Source: JAAGZL01 sp050291365 (GTDB lineage Bacteria > Pseudomonadota > Gammaproteobacteria > Chromatiales > Chromatiaceae). From it: a DNA stretch of 64,000 nucleotides. The first letter of the stretch is position 1. The number at the start of each line of letters is the position of its first letter. Where the stretch lies: the NCBI GenBank assembly GCA_050291365.1, contig JBNKJS010000045.1, positions 16,648 to 80,647 of the forward strand, in the 5' to 3' direction. The notes beneath the pieces are model-generated. The model was not told where the DNA came from and did not search any database. It saw only the letters and a list, made by a program, of their open reading frames with translations. Made by a program: the position numbers and the translations under genes. Shown here one piece after another: positions 44,231 to 52,037 of this stretch.

Positions 44231-45064
44231 GTGGCGGTTTACGCTATTGGCGACGTCCAGGGTTGTTATGACCAACTGCGTCAGCTACTGGACCGCATCG
44301 AATTTAATCCAGAAGATGACAAACTCTGGTTCGCCGGAGATCTGGTAAACCGCGGACCAGACTCACTCAAGGTACTACGCTTTGTAAAAGGACTGGGGAA
44401 AAGAGCCATCTGTGTGCTGGGTAATCACGACCTGCACCTACTGGCCATGTCTGAGTCCATAGATAAACATAAGGATCCCAATAACACCCTGGATCAGATC
44501 CTAAACGCCCCGGATCGCGACGAGCTACTGCACTGGCTGCGCCATCGCCCGCTGATACATCGCAGCAAGAAACGTAACTTCAGCATCATCCACGCCGGCC
44601 TGCCACCACAGTGGGACATCACCATGGCCATGCAGTGTGCAGCAGAGCTGGAGTCGGAACTGCAGGGGGACTCCTACCAGGATTATCTGCGTGAGATGTA
44701 TGGCAATCTACCAGATCGCTGGGATCCAGAGCTTAAGGGGATGGAGCGACTGCGTTTTATCACCAACTGTTTTACCCGTCTACGCTACTGCACCCCAGAC
44801 GGTTCCATCTCGCTTAAAGAGAGCTGTGCGCCTGGCAGCCAAGATCCATCCCTAAGCCCCTGGTATGAAGTGCCTGGACGGGCTAGTGCTGATGAAAACA
44901 TTCTATTTGGACACTGGTCCACACTGGGCTATGGCAGACACGGCAGCGCCTGGTCACTGGATAGTGGATGTCTCTGGGGGGGTGCCCTAACGGCCCTGCG
45001 TATTCGTAAACACAAGGAGCCGAAACCGTTCCAGCTCGAATGCCCTAAGACCCTACAACCATAG
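44231..45064 (+). CDS. apaH: Bis(5'-nucleosyl)-tetraphosphatase (symmetrical)
   Basis: ApaH cleaves Ap4A to two ADP and also decaps Np4-capped RNA. Metallophosphatase motifs: YAIGDVQGCYDQL, FAGDLVNRGPDS, VLGNHDLHLLA and IHAGLPPQWD. Length 277. The start is GTG at 44231 (or an alternative nearby; the ribosome site is weak). apaG, normally just upstream, is missing from this locus. Confidence 0.96.
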   Translation: MAVYAIGDVQGCYDQLRQLLDRIEFNPEDDKLWFAGDLVNRGPDSLKVLRFVKGLGKRAICVLGNHDLHLLAMSESIDKHKDPNNTLDQILNAPDRDELLHWLRHRPLIHRSKKRNFSIIHAGLPPQWDITMAMQCAAELESELQGDSYQDYLREMYGNLPDRWDPELKGMERLRFITNCFTRLRYCTPDGSISLKESCAPGSQDPSLSPWYEVPGRASADENILFGHWSTLGYGRHGSAWSLDSGCLWGGALTALRIRKHKEPKPFQLECPKTLQP

Positions 45065-45102
45065 ACAACCCGATAAGATATAACCTGTTTTAGGAGAAAC
45101 GT

Positions 45103-45528
45103 ATGGCCAACTCATCATCATTTACCTGGGGAGGATTCCTAACAAGACTTGTGGCTTCTCTGATACTGGTCTTCTCTACATACAACCCAGAGGGCTATTC
45201 CTATTACAATTGGGCACTGGTTGATTTCTCCCAATTTGACGTATTGAAGGGGTTTGTAGGGGTAGTACTGCTCATAGGCTGGACCATACTGTTGCGGGCA
45301 ACCTTTAAATCTCTCGGGCCATTTGGAATCATCCTGGCCCTGGCCTTTTTCGGCCTGCTGATCTGGCTAATCGTAGATTGGCTAGCCATCGCCACCGACA
45401 ACTTTAAGGTCCTCAGCTATATCGCCGAACTGGTAATCGCAAGCATCATGGGAGCCGGAGTATCCTGGTCCCACATCCGCAGACGCATCACCGGACAGCT
45501 GGATACGGGCGACGTCTCAGACGCGTGA
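45103..45528 (+). CDS. DUF6524-like four-helix membrane protein
   Basis: A 141-residue protein with four predicted TM helices (LVASLILVFSTYNPEG; GFVGVVLLIGWTILL; GIILALAFFGLLIWLIVDW; LVIASIMGAGVSWSHI). The pattern NPEGYSYYNW followed by helices and a basic end (RRRITGQL) recalls the DUF6524 family. Function unknown. AGGAG lies before the ATG. It is 38 bases behind apaH and overlaps convergent folA by 12 bases. Confidence 0.7.
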   Translation: MANSSSFTWGGFLTRLVASLILVFSTYNPEGYSYYNWALVDFSQFDVLKGFVGVVLLIGWTILLRATFKSLGPFGIILALAFFGLLIWLIVDWLAIATDNFKVLSYIAELVIASIMGAGVSWSHIRRRITGQLDTGDVSDA

Positions 45529-46017
45529 CAGGATAACAAAGCTGTAGGCGTGGGGGTTTTTAGCATCGCTGGGATGGCTCTCCCGCCCATCCTCCTGCCA
45601 CTGACCTGGATCATAATCAGGAAACAGGGTATCGCCCTCAATCTGGGTATCGACCAGTGTCAGGTAGATGCGATCTGCCAGAGGCAAAGCCTGTCCGTAT
45701 AACATAGCGCCACCCACTATCATCACCTCAGGTACATCCCCTGCGGCCTCAATGGCCTGTTCCAAAGAGTGCACAACAGTACAGCCATCCACCTGATAAT
45801 GACGATTAGCAGTCACAATGATATGGGTACGTTCCGGCAGTTTACCCGGCAGCGACTCCCAGGTCTTCCGCCCCATAATAATCGGCTTACCTATAGTCAT
45901 AGCCTTGAAATGTTTCAGGTCGGCAGGTAGATGCCATGGCAACGAGTTATCGTTTCCAATTACCCGATTCTCTGCCATAGCCACAATAATGGATACCATT
46001 GGTTTTTGCTGATTCAT
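45517..46017 (-). CDS. folA: Dihydrofolate reductase
   Basis: FolA reduces dihydrofolate to tetrahydrofolate with NADPH, needed after thymidylate synthase (thyA, 0.5 kb away). Motifs: VAMAENRVIGNDNSLPWHLP, the acidic catalytic residue region (LPADLKHFKAMT), KPIIMGRKTWESLP and VMIVGGAMLYGQAL. I give the ATG at 46017; an ATG at 45999 (MVSIIVAM) fits the family equally well, and neither has a strong Shine-Dalgarno. Confidence 0.95.
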   Translation of the reverse strand: MNQQKPMVSIIVAMAENRVIGNDNSLPWHLPADLKHFKAMTIGKPIIMGRKTWESLPGKLPERTHIIVTANRHYQVDGCTVVHSLEQAIEAAGDVPEVMIVGGAMLYGQALPLADRIYLTLVDTQIEGDTLFPDYDPGQWQEDGRESHPSDAKNPHAYSFVILSRV

Positions 46018-46115
46018 GGGGCAAAAGCATATCATGCATCAGCTACCAAAGCAGACTGCGAACAGTAAGACAATCTGATATCTTTATCCCTTAACCCAAT
46101 AGACAGGCAACCATT

Positions 46116-46529
46116 ATGAGACTGAAGGTCGGAAGCAAGGTGCTAGTAGAGCGTGCAGAAGAGCAGATCGACTCCATAACTCCTGCTGAAGTGGAAGAGC
46201 GTATCAAACAGCAAGGCGTGCTGTTAATTGACCTGAGGGATATACGTGAGCTAAAGCGTGAAGGCAAGATCCCTGAGGCAGTCCATGTGCCCCGCGGTCT
46301 GTTAGAGTTCTGGATTGACCCCGACTGCATCTACTACAAGAGTTTCTTTGATAATGCCGAGGAGATTATCTTCTACTGCAATCTGGATTGGCGATCGGCC
46401 CTGGCCACCCTGGCAATCAAACAGATGGGGTTCGATAAGGTCAGCCATATGCGCGGAGGCTTCGACCGCTGGGTCGAGGAGATCGGGCGCGTAGAGGCCG
46501 TGGAGTATCCCAAAAAGAGCAAGGGCTAA
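46116..46529 (+). CDS. Single-domain rhodanese-like protein
   Basis: The 137-residue protein carries a rhodanese domain: ITPAEVEERIKQQGVLLIDL, REGKIPEAVHVPRGLLEFW and the active-site loop FYCNLDWRSALA with a catalytic Cys (CxxxxR). Such proteins move sulfane sulfur (thiosulfate or persulfide), but the acceptor is unknown. It shares CTAA at its stop with convergent thyA. A GlpE rhodanese next to apaH is known in Pseudomonas; this could be a related placement. Confidence 0.9.
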   Translation: MRLKVGSKVLVERAEEQIDSITPAEVEERIKQQGVLLIDLRDIRELKREGKIPEAVHVPRGLLEFWIDPDCIYYKSFFDNAEEIIFYCNLDWRSALATLAIKQMGFDKVSHMRGGFDRWVEEIGRVEAVEYPKKSKG

Positions 46530-47320
46530 ACAGCTACTGGCGCCTTAATGTGGGGATGGGCCTCATACCCCACCAACTCAAAATCCTCGTAGCGAAAATC
46601 GAACACAGATTTAATATCTGGATTTATCTTCAAACTAGGCAGGGGCAATGGTTCCCGCGCCAGTTGGGTCTCAACCTGCTCCAGATGATTTGAGTAGAGA
46701 TGGGCGTCACCAAAAGTATGCACAAACTCACCCGGCTGCAATCCGCACTCCTGAGCTACCATCATGGTCAGCAGCGCGTAAGAAGCGATATTGAATGGCA
46801 CCCCAAGGAAGATATCGGCGCTGCGTTGATAGAGTTGGCATGAGAGCCGGCCATCAGCCACATAGAACTGAAACAGGCAGTGGCAGGGCGGCAGTGCCAT
46901 CTCATCCACACAGGCCGGATTCCAGGCACTCACCATCAAGCGACGTGAATCCGGATTTATTTTAATCTGATCCAGCAGCAATTTTATCTGGTCTATGCTC
47001 TCCCCATTGGGCGCCGGCCAGGAGCGCCACTGATAGCCATATACCGGACCCAGGTCGCCGTTCTCATCTGCCCACTCATCCCAGATACGGACACCGTTGT
47101 CGTGTAGATATTTGATATTGGTGTCGCCCTGAAGAAACCAGAGCAGCTCATGGATGATAGAACGCAGATGCAGCTTTTTGGTGGTCACCACCGGAAAGCC
47201 TGCGGCCAGATCGAAACGCATCTGATATCCAAAAACACTCATGGTACCGGTCCCAGTGCGATCCTCTTTACGGGTGCCGTTGTCGCGCACGTGGCGCATC
47301 AGATCCAGATATTGACGCAT
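46526..47320 (-). CDS. thyA: Thymidylate synthase
   Basis: ThyA methylates dUMP to dTMP using methylene-THF. Signatures: the start MRQYLDLMRHVRDNG, GVPFNIASYALL, the catalytic Cys in ALPPCHCLFQFYV, and SNHLEQVETQLARE. At 264 residues it equals the E. coli enzyme. It follows lgt by three bases, an arrangement (lgt-thyA) conserved in gammaproteobacteria. It works with folA nearby and takes methylene-THF that the gcv operon also produces. Confidence 0.98.
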   Translation of the reverse strand: MRQYLDLMRHVRDNGTRKEDRTGTGTMSVFGYQMRFDLAAGFPVVTTKKLHLRSIIHELLWFLQGDTNIKYLHDNGVRIWDEWADENGDLGPVYGYQWRSWPAPNGESIDQIKLLLDQIKINPDSRRLMVSAWNPACVDEMALPPCHCLFQFYVADGRLSCQLYQRSADIFLGVPFNIASYALLTMMVAQECGLQPGEFVHTFGDAHLYSNHLEQVETQLAREPLPLPSLKINPDIKSVFDFRYEDFELVGYEAHPHIKAPVAV

Positions 47321-47323
47321 AGT

Positions 47324-48142
47324 CTATTTTTCTCTCGTGTAGGCCATGGTGATCATTGCTGCCCCCGCTGCCAGCATCGGCAGGGAAAGCAGTTGCCCCA
47401 TGGTAAACCAATCGAAGGCCAGATAACCGATATGGGCATCAGGCATACGCAAAAACTCCACCGCAAAACGGAACAGGCCATAACAGAACAGAAACAGACC
47501 GGATACCGCCATCAACGGCCGTGGACGGGACGAATAGATCCACAAGATCAGAAACAGCAACACCCCTTCCAGCCCGGCCTCATACAGCTGACTTGGATGC
47601 AACGGCGGGCTAAACCCGAAAGAGCCTCCTCCACACACCTCGGGGAAACGCATGCACGGAACCTGTATAGCCCAGGGCAGATCGCTCGGTTTGCCCCATA
47701 GTTCGCCATTAATAAAGTTACCTATGCGCCCAGCCAGAAGTCCCACCGGCACCATGGGAGCGATAAAATCGGTAAGCTCAAAGAAGCTGCGATTGATACG
47801 CCGACCAAACAGCCACATGGCCAACAGCACCCCGACCAGGCCACCATGAAACGACATGCCACCATCCCATATCCTAATCAGATAGAGCGGATCAGACATA
47901 AGCCGGGAGAACCCGTAAAACAGCACATAACCCAAGCGGCCGCCAAGGATCACCCCCATGGCACCGTAGAAGATCAGGTCATCAATACCCTGAAGTTTTT
48001 GATCCAGACCTATTCTATCCGCACGGCGGCGCATCAGCAGCCAGCTAATGGCGAATCCAGCCAGGTACATAAAGCCGTACCAGTGGACACGAGCTGGGCC
48101 AATAGAGAATATAACCGGGTCTATATCTGGGTAGGACAACAT
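47324..48142 (-). CDS. lgt: Prolipoprotein diacylglyceryl transferase
   Basis: Lgt attaches diacylglycerol to the lipobox Cys of prolipoproteins (here e.g. RlpA and the cytochrome lipoprotein). It is polytopic with family motifs GPARVHWYGFMYLAGF, GGLVGVL, and RIGNFINGELWGKP with the catalytic Arg. I take MLSYPDIDPVIF at 48142 as start; ATGs at 48160 and 48190 are in frame and no start has a clear ribosome site. Confidence 0.96.
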   Translation of the reverse strand: MLSYPDIDPVIFSIGPARVHWYGFMYLAGFAISWLLMRRRADRIGLDQKLQGIDDLIFYGAMGVILGGRLGYVLFYGFSRLMSDPLYLIRIWDGGMSFHGGLVGVLLAMWLFGRRINRSFFELTDFIAPMVPVGLLAGRIGNFINGELWGKPSDLPWAIQVPCMRFPEVCGGGSFGFSPPLHPSQLYEAGLEGVLLFLILWIYSSRPRPLMAVSGLFLFCYGLFRFAVEFLRMPDAHIGYLAFDWFTMGQLLSLPMLAAGAAMITMAYTREK

Positions 48143-48267
48143 AGGACGATATCTTACCATCCCGCCCGCCATATTGGAGTCATACAACATAAAAATAGGT
48201 GCTAAAGATATCTCAACAGGTGCCGCTATCTATCTCAGAATGTCACCTGATAGGGACGGTTAACACC

Positions 48268-48642
48268 ATGATCCAACCACAAGATCAAACAACAAAAAGC
48301 TCTCTGGGGCAACGCATGCGCTTGCGGCGTCAGCAGAAGGGGTGGACCCAGGAGCAACTTGCGCGCCAGGCTGGAACTAACCAGGCGGTTATCCAGAAAA
48401 TTGAAAATGGCAAAAGCCTTAGGCCTCGTAAAATCAATGAGATAGCAGAAGTTCTTGGGGTAAACCCAGCTTGGCTTATGTTTGGTGACGAGGCAGAAAA
48501 CGGACTTAGTCCAGACGCCATAGCCTTAGCAGAAGAGTGGTCACAACTATCAGAACCACACCGCACCAGGATTCAAAGAGAGATTCATAACCTTAGCCAG
48601 AGAAGCTGGGAATTAGGTTCCTCTCATCGCAGAATCGGATAG
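48268..48642 (+). CDS. XRE-family helix-turn-helix regulator
   Basis: From the ATG at 48268 the protein has 124 residues. It has an HTH_3 domain (QRMRLRRQQKGWTQEQLARQ, GTNQAVIQKIENG, LGVNPAWLMFGD) and a charged C-terminal tail with EEWSQLSEPHRTRIQREIHN. It is like phage-repressor-type small regulators but has no prophage around it. The frame opens at 48199, yet GGGA before 48268 and the domain start favour the shorter form. Targets unknown; it is divergent from lgt, so lgt-thyA control is one possibility. Confidence 0.88.
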   Translation: MIQPQDQTTKSSLGQRMRLRRQQKGWTQEQLARQAGTNQAVIQKIENGKSLRPRKINEIAEVLGVNPAWLMFGDEAENGLSPDAIALAEEWSQLSEPHRTRIQREIHNLSQRSWELGSSHRRIG

Positions 48643-48648
48643 TAATTG

Positions 48649-48670
48649 CCCCCGCACCCCTTGGCGGGGG
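48649..48670. terminator. GC-rich hairpin between XRE gene and DUF4139 gene
   Basis: CCCCCGC (48649-48655) pairs with GCGGGGG (48664-48670) over an 8-base loop, between two convergent stops. No U-tract follows on either side, so it may be a weak or Rho-assisted terminator. Confidence 0.4.
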
Positions 48671-48678
48671 GAACCACC

Positions 48679-50097
48679 TCATAACCCTGCAACCACCTTT
48701 ACCCGCTGCTGTTTAGCGTTGTAACCACTGCGGGTTATGACCTCATGCCTTAGATCTTTTCTTTCACCGGCTGGCACCTCAGCATTGAACTCTACACTGC
48801 GGAAGTCGTGTGATTTAGCGTTGAGTTGACTGCGAAAAGTGACATCACCATGGTAGCTACGCCTTACCTCAACCTGGATCTTCTTCTTGCTATAGTTGCG
48901 GATGCGCTGACTAAACAGTTGATGTTCATCCCAGCCAGCCACCTCAGCATCATGATCCACCTTGAACAGACCATCTCCCACCTTTTTGTACACCTTTCCC
49001 TTGTTGATACGCACCCATATATTGTCCCGCAACACCTTTTCCTTGATAAGCTCAAACACCACCTCTGGATCCTGGCCAAGGTTGAGTTCCAAACGATCAC
49101 CAATCGGGACATATTTAATGGACTGAGTGGAGATATAACTTAGGCCCTTGCGACCATTCTGACGAAAAACCTGCACCTTGCCGTTAGGTATGGGCGTGGT
49201 CCCTAACCCTGACTTCTTATCGTTCTTCAGAAGATATAGCCGCACCAACTTATTACCGTACTCTTCGACACGATAGCGATAGACCACATCCACCGGCACC
49301 TTGGCGGCATCAAAACTACGCAACCTCTTGGACCATCCATCCGGGATACTTTCACGTCCCTCAATGGTGTAGATGAAATACTCTCCCAGACCCTCCTTCT
49401 CCACCTGCTTTGGCTCGCCAAGACCAGCACTGTCCATTTCTGCCATAGCAACTGCTGGCGCCATCATTCTGCGCGCCACCTTTGTCTTCATGCGCTTATA
49501 TTCTTGCTGCTCCATTCTCTTAACCTGATTGACCGGCATACGGGCAAGCTCGGCAATCTTCTCTACCAGATTGATCTTCCCCACCACCAGCCGCACCTGA
49601 GCATTGGCATAAGGCTCGCCTGATCGATTGCTAACCCGCACAAATCCCTCCAGACGCATCTGGGCCTCGGTGGGATTGGCGATGGCCACATAGTCCGCGT
49701 CCCAGCTTATGCCGGAGGTGAAATAGCTGATCTCAATCCTGGCCTCCACATCTGCATCTGCCTGTACGTTCCAGTAGAGCATCTGGGGCTTGTCATGGGG
49801 GAAGGTGGTATCCATAACCTCCAGCTCTTTTGCCTTGTCTTTGAATTCCAGTTCAACAGAGGTTGGATCAATTAGGGTGTTGGCCCAGGAAAACTGCAGC
49901 GGATTTATCCCCTTCTTAAAACTTACGGTTCTACTCTCCCTGACCAGGGTTAAATCTTCCGAGTTATATATGGTCAGTTGCACCCTGTCCCGATCTGGCA
50001 CTGTGGATAGATCCAGATTTTTACCGACCGCACTGAGAGGCACAATCAAAATAGTTAGCAGCAGAATAAGAGCTCTTATTGTAGTAGGGTTATTCAT
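48679..50097 (-). CDS. Exported DUF4139-type protein, second of tandem pair
   Basis: The 472-residue protein begins with a signal peptide (LILLLTILIVPLSAVGK). It is rich in beta-strand patterns: RVQLTIYNSEDLTLVRESRT, INPLQFSWANTLIDPTSVEL, EISYFTSGISWDADYVAIAN and ANAQVRLVVGKINLVE. These match DUF4139-type proteins with N-terminal DUF4140-like parts. A central KR/M-rich segment (~195-215) looks flexible. The ATG at 50097 is chosen because GGAGGT lies five bases before it, within the end of the upstream paralogue two bases away. Function unknown; probably periplasmic. Confidence 0.75.
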   Translation of the reverse strand: MNNPTTIRALILLLTILIVPLSAVGKNLDLSTVPDRDRVQLTIYNSEDLTLVRESRTVSFKKGINPLQFSWANTLIDPTSVELEFKDKAKELEVMDTTFPHDKPQMLYWNVQADADVEARIEISYFTSGISWDADYVAIANPTEAQMRLEGFVRVSNRSGEPYANAQVRLVVGKINLVEKIAELARMPVNQVKRMEQQEYKRMKTKVARRMMAPAVAMAEMDSAGLGEPKQVEKEGLGEYFIYTIEGRESIPDGWSKRLRSFDAAKVPVDVVYRYRVEEYGNKLVRLYLLKNDKKSGLGTTPIPNGKVQVFRQNGRKGLSYISTQSIKYVPIGDRLELNLGQDPEVVFELIKEKVLRDNIWVRINKGKVYKKVGDGLFKVDHDAEVAGWDEHQLFSQRIRNYSKKKIQVEVRRSYHGDVTFRSQLNAKSHDFRSVEFNAEVPAGERKDLRHEVITRSGYNAKQQRVKVVAGL

Positions 50098-50099
50098 GA

Positions 50100-51281
50100 C
50101 TACCTCCACTCATTCTGTGCTATGAAATGCAGTTTATAGACCTGTTTTTTCGCCTTGCCAGGCGTCATCTGCGGCGCAAGATCAACATGAAACAGCAGCT
50201 TGTCGGCATCAGATTTTTCTCGGTCCAATCCGCCGGGCATGGTGGTGGCTTTACCTAGCCTCCACTGCACACCTCGCCTATTACCCAGTCCCTGTTCTTC
50301 CCGCAGCTTGGTGGCCTGCTCACTGATATCCAGTGTTACTGGCGAATCTTTGAAGTTTTCTATCTCGTACCTCACTACCATCTCATAGTCGTATAGATTA
50401 CCGCTGATCCGCTTGCGCTCATTACGTTCAATAGTGCGCTTGACCACTATGTCCCGAGCTACTCCCAGATAGAGTTCCATCTCATCGTCCCTGGGAGTGA
50501 AACGACCCCAATCTTCCCCCACAAAGGTAGTGCCGCCCTTTCCATCCTGTTGAAAGATGCGGGCCTTGCCAAACGGTAAAGCCACCTTACCCAGGCCGTG
50601 GGCACCGTCGTTCTTCAGCACATAGTGCATGGGCACCTGGAGCTTCTTCTTGGCAGCATCGATATAACCAAACTCAGTTACATCCACCGTATAGCGTTTC
50701 TGTATAGGCACCTTTTCATACCGTTTCAGCAGCAGATCCTTAGTTTCATTCAGGCCCACCGGACGCTGTAGCTGGCCACCAAAACCTACCCAAATCTGGC
50801 CCCGCCCATACTCTTCATTGGAGTTGTTCTTGACCCGTAGATACTGCGCCAACTGCAGGCTAGTCTCATCTTTAGTCGCAATTGCCCGATAGTGGTAGCT
50901 CTTCTCCAAGCCACCAAGCAGATAGCTGATCCGCACTCGGGCTGAGCCGGAGCGGTCTGCACCAATACTCCATACCAAGGCATTCTCGTTGGGCGGATAG
51001 CTCACCGACAACACCTTTGCGTCCACCTCGAACTTGCTCTGTGCCGGCAGCAGTCTAAACAGGATTGAGTCTGCATCTATCCTGGTATTGGCCCAGGAAA
51101 AATCCACCTGATTGGCACCCTTCACCAGGGGCACTATGCGTTCCTCTTCAACCAAGGTGGCGCTGGCATGGTCAAGTTGAATCTCAACCCGCTCTCGCAC
51201 CGGCAGGGTTATCAGCTTAATCCTCGCCACACCCTCCAGCGGCAACACCAGCAGCAACAGTATTAAAATTTTGATCTTCAT
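50100..51281 (-). CDS. Exported DUF4139-like protein, first of tandem pair
   Basis: A 393-residue paralogue of the next gene: signal peptide (IKILILLLLVLPLEGVA), then RVEIQLDHASATLVEEERIV, ANQVDFSWANTRIDADSILF and RISYLLGGLEKSYHYRAIAT, each aligning with the partner. The shared F-SWANT-ID block is notable. It lacks the Lys/Met-rich middle of the partner. The last bases hold the ribosome site of the following gene, so the two are translated together. Family members are found with uncharacterised envelope functions. No enzymatic motif seen. Confidence 0.72.
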   Translation of the reverse strand: MKIKILILLLLVLPLEGVARIKLITLPVRERVEIQLDHASATLVEEERIVPLVKGANQVDFSWANTRIDADSILFRLLPAQSKFEVDAKVLSVSYPPNENALVWSIGADRSGSARVRISYLLGGLEKSYHYRAIATKDETSLQLAQYLRVKNNSNEEYGRGQIWVGFGGQLQRPVGLNETKDLLLKRYEKVPIQKRYTVDVTEFGYIDAAKKKLQVPMHYVLKNDGAHGLGKVALPFGKARIFQQDGKGGTTFVGEDWGRFTPRDDEMELYLGVARDIVVKRTIERNERKRISGNLYDYEMVVRYEIENFKDSPVTLDISEQATKLREEQGLGNRRGVQWRLGKATTMPGGLDREKSDADKLLFHVDLAPQMTPGKAKKQVYKLHFIAQNEWR

Positions 51282-51584
51282 CGAATTATTCTCCGTGATT
51301 GTATTAGGCAGTTCTCACTAGCTAATAACGTACAAATTCGTTGATTGGGTTAATCTCTATAAAATGGTTTTAGTTTTATGTAGTAACTATCTCTTTAGCC
51401 AATCATATGAGTATAGGCCGCATCCACCCATCCATATTTCGCATTACTCAAAAGAAAATCCTCCTGCTACAGTGACATACATCACAAGAATGAGTATTAC
51501 CACAACACCCTAGTCAACGATTACGTATACTGATCGGCGTTTATTGGCCTGATTGTTGTGTTCCGATAAAAAGGGGTAAACACC
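51282..51584. other. Divergent intergenic region, DUF4139 pair / DUF302
   Basis: This gap of 303 bases lies between divergent genes and should hold both promoters. It is AT-rich, without a credible ORF or RNA. It contains the CRP-like palindrome at 51471-51486 described separately. Confidence 0.5.
51471..51486. promoter_or_regulatory. CRP/Vfr-like palindromic operator candidate
   Basis: AGTGACATACATCACA differs from the CRP consensus TGTGA-N6-TCACA by one base. It is ~100 bp upstream of the DUF302 gene and ~190 bp upstream of the DUF4139 pair. Chance occurrence is possible; whether the organism has a CRP-type regulator is not known from the window. Confidence 0.4.
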
Positions 51585-52037
51585 ATGAGAGGATCTCTTT
51601 TTACCTTCATACTACTTCTATCAAGCGCTGCCTTGGTCATGGCAGATAATGGCACCATTAGTGTAAAAAGTGCCTATGACGTCAGAACCACCGCCGATAG
51701 GCTAGAACAAGAGCTGCATAAAAAAGGCATGACCATTTTCACCAGGATCAACCATGCCGAGGATGCAGAAAAAGTTGGCAAACAACTACCCCCAACCGAG
51801 CTGATAATTTTTGGCAATCCGAATGTGGGTACGCCGCTAATGCAGTGCGGCCAAAGCATTGCTATAGACCTACCGCAGAAGGCCCTAATCTGGAAATCAA
51901 AAGATGGGCAGGTATGGTATACCTACAACGACCCCGGCTATCTAGCAAAACGCCACCATCTTTCAAACTGCAAAGAGGTGCTTGAAGATATCAGTGGATC
52001 ACTGGGAAAACTGGCTCATATAGCAACCACACCCTAA
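51585..52037 (+). CDS. Exported DUF302 protein
   Basis: The 150-residue protein has a signal peptide (FILLLSSAALVMADN) and a DUF302 domain: SAYDVRTTADRLEQELHKKG, FTRINHAEDAEKVG, LPPTELIIFGNPNVGTPLMQ and DLPQKALIWKSKDGQVWYTY. The family is widespread in the periplasm of sulfur-oxidising and other proteobacteria, without known function. AAGGGG precedes the ATG. The stop shares CTAA with convergent rlmI. Confidence 0.9.
   Translation: MRGSLFTFILLLSSAALVMADNGTISVKSAYDVRTTADRLEQELHKKGMTIFTRINHAEDAEKVGKQLPPTELIIFGNPNVGTPLMQCGQSIAIDLPQKALIWKSKDGQVWYTYNDPGYLAKRHHLSNCKEVLEDISGSLGKLAHIATTP

Noticed and set aside
48268..48642. Prophage repressor as a sign of a phage remnant
   Set aside because: The XRE gene stands alone between lgt and the DUF4139 pair, without integrase, att-like repeats or phage genes.
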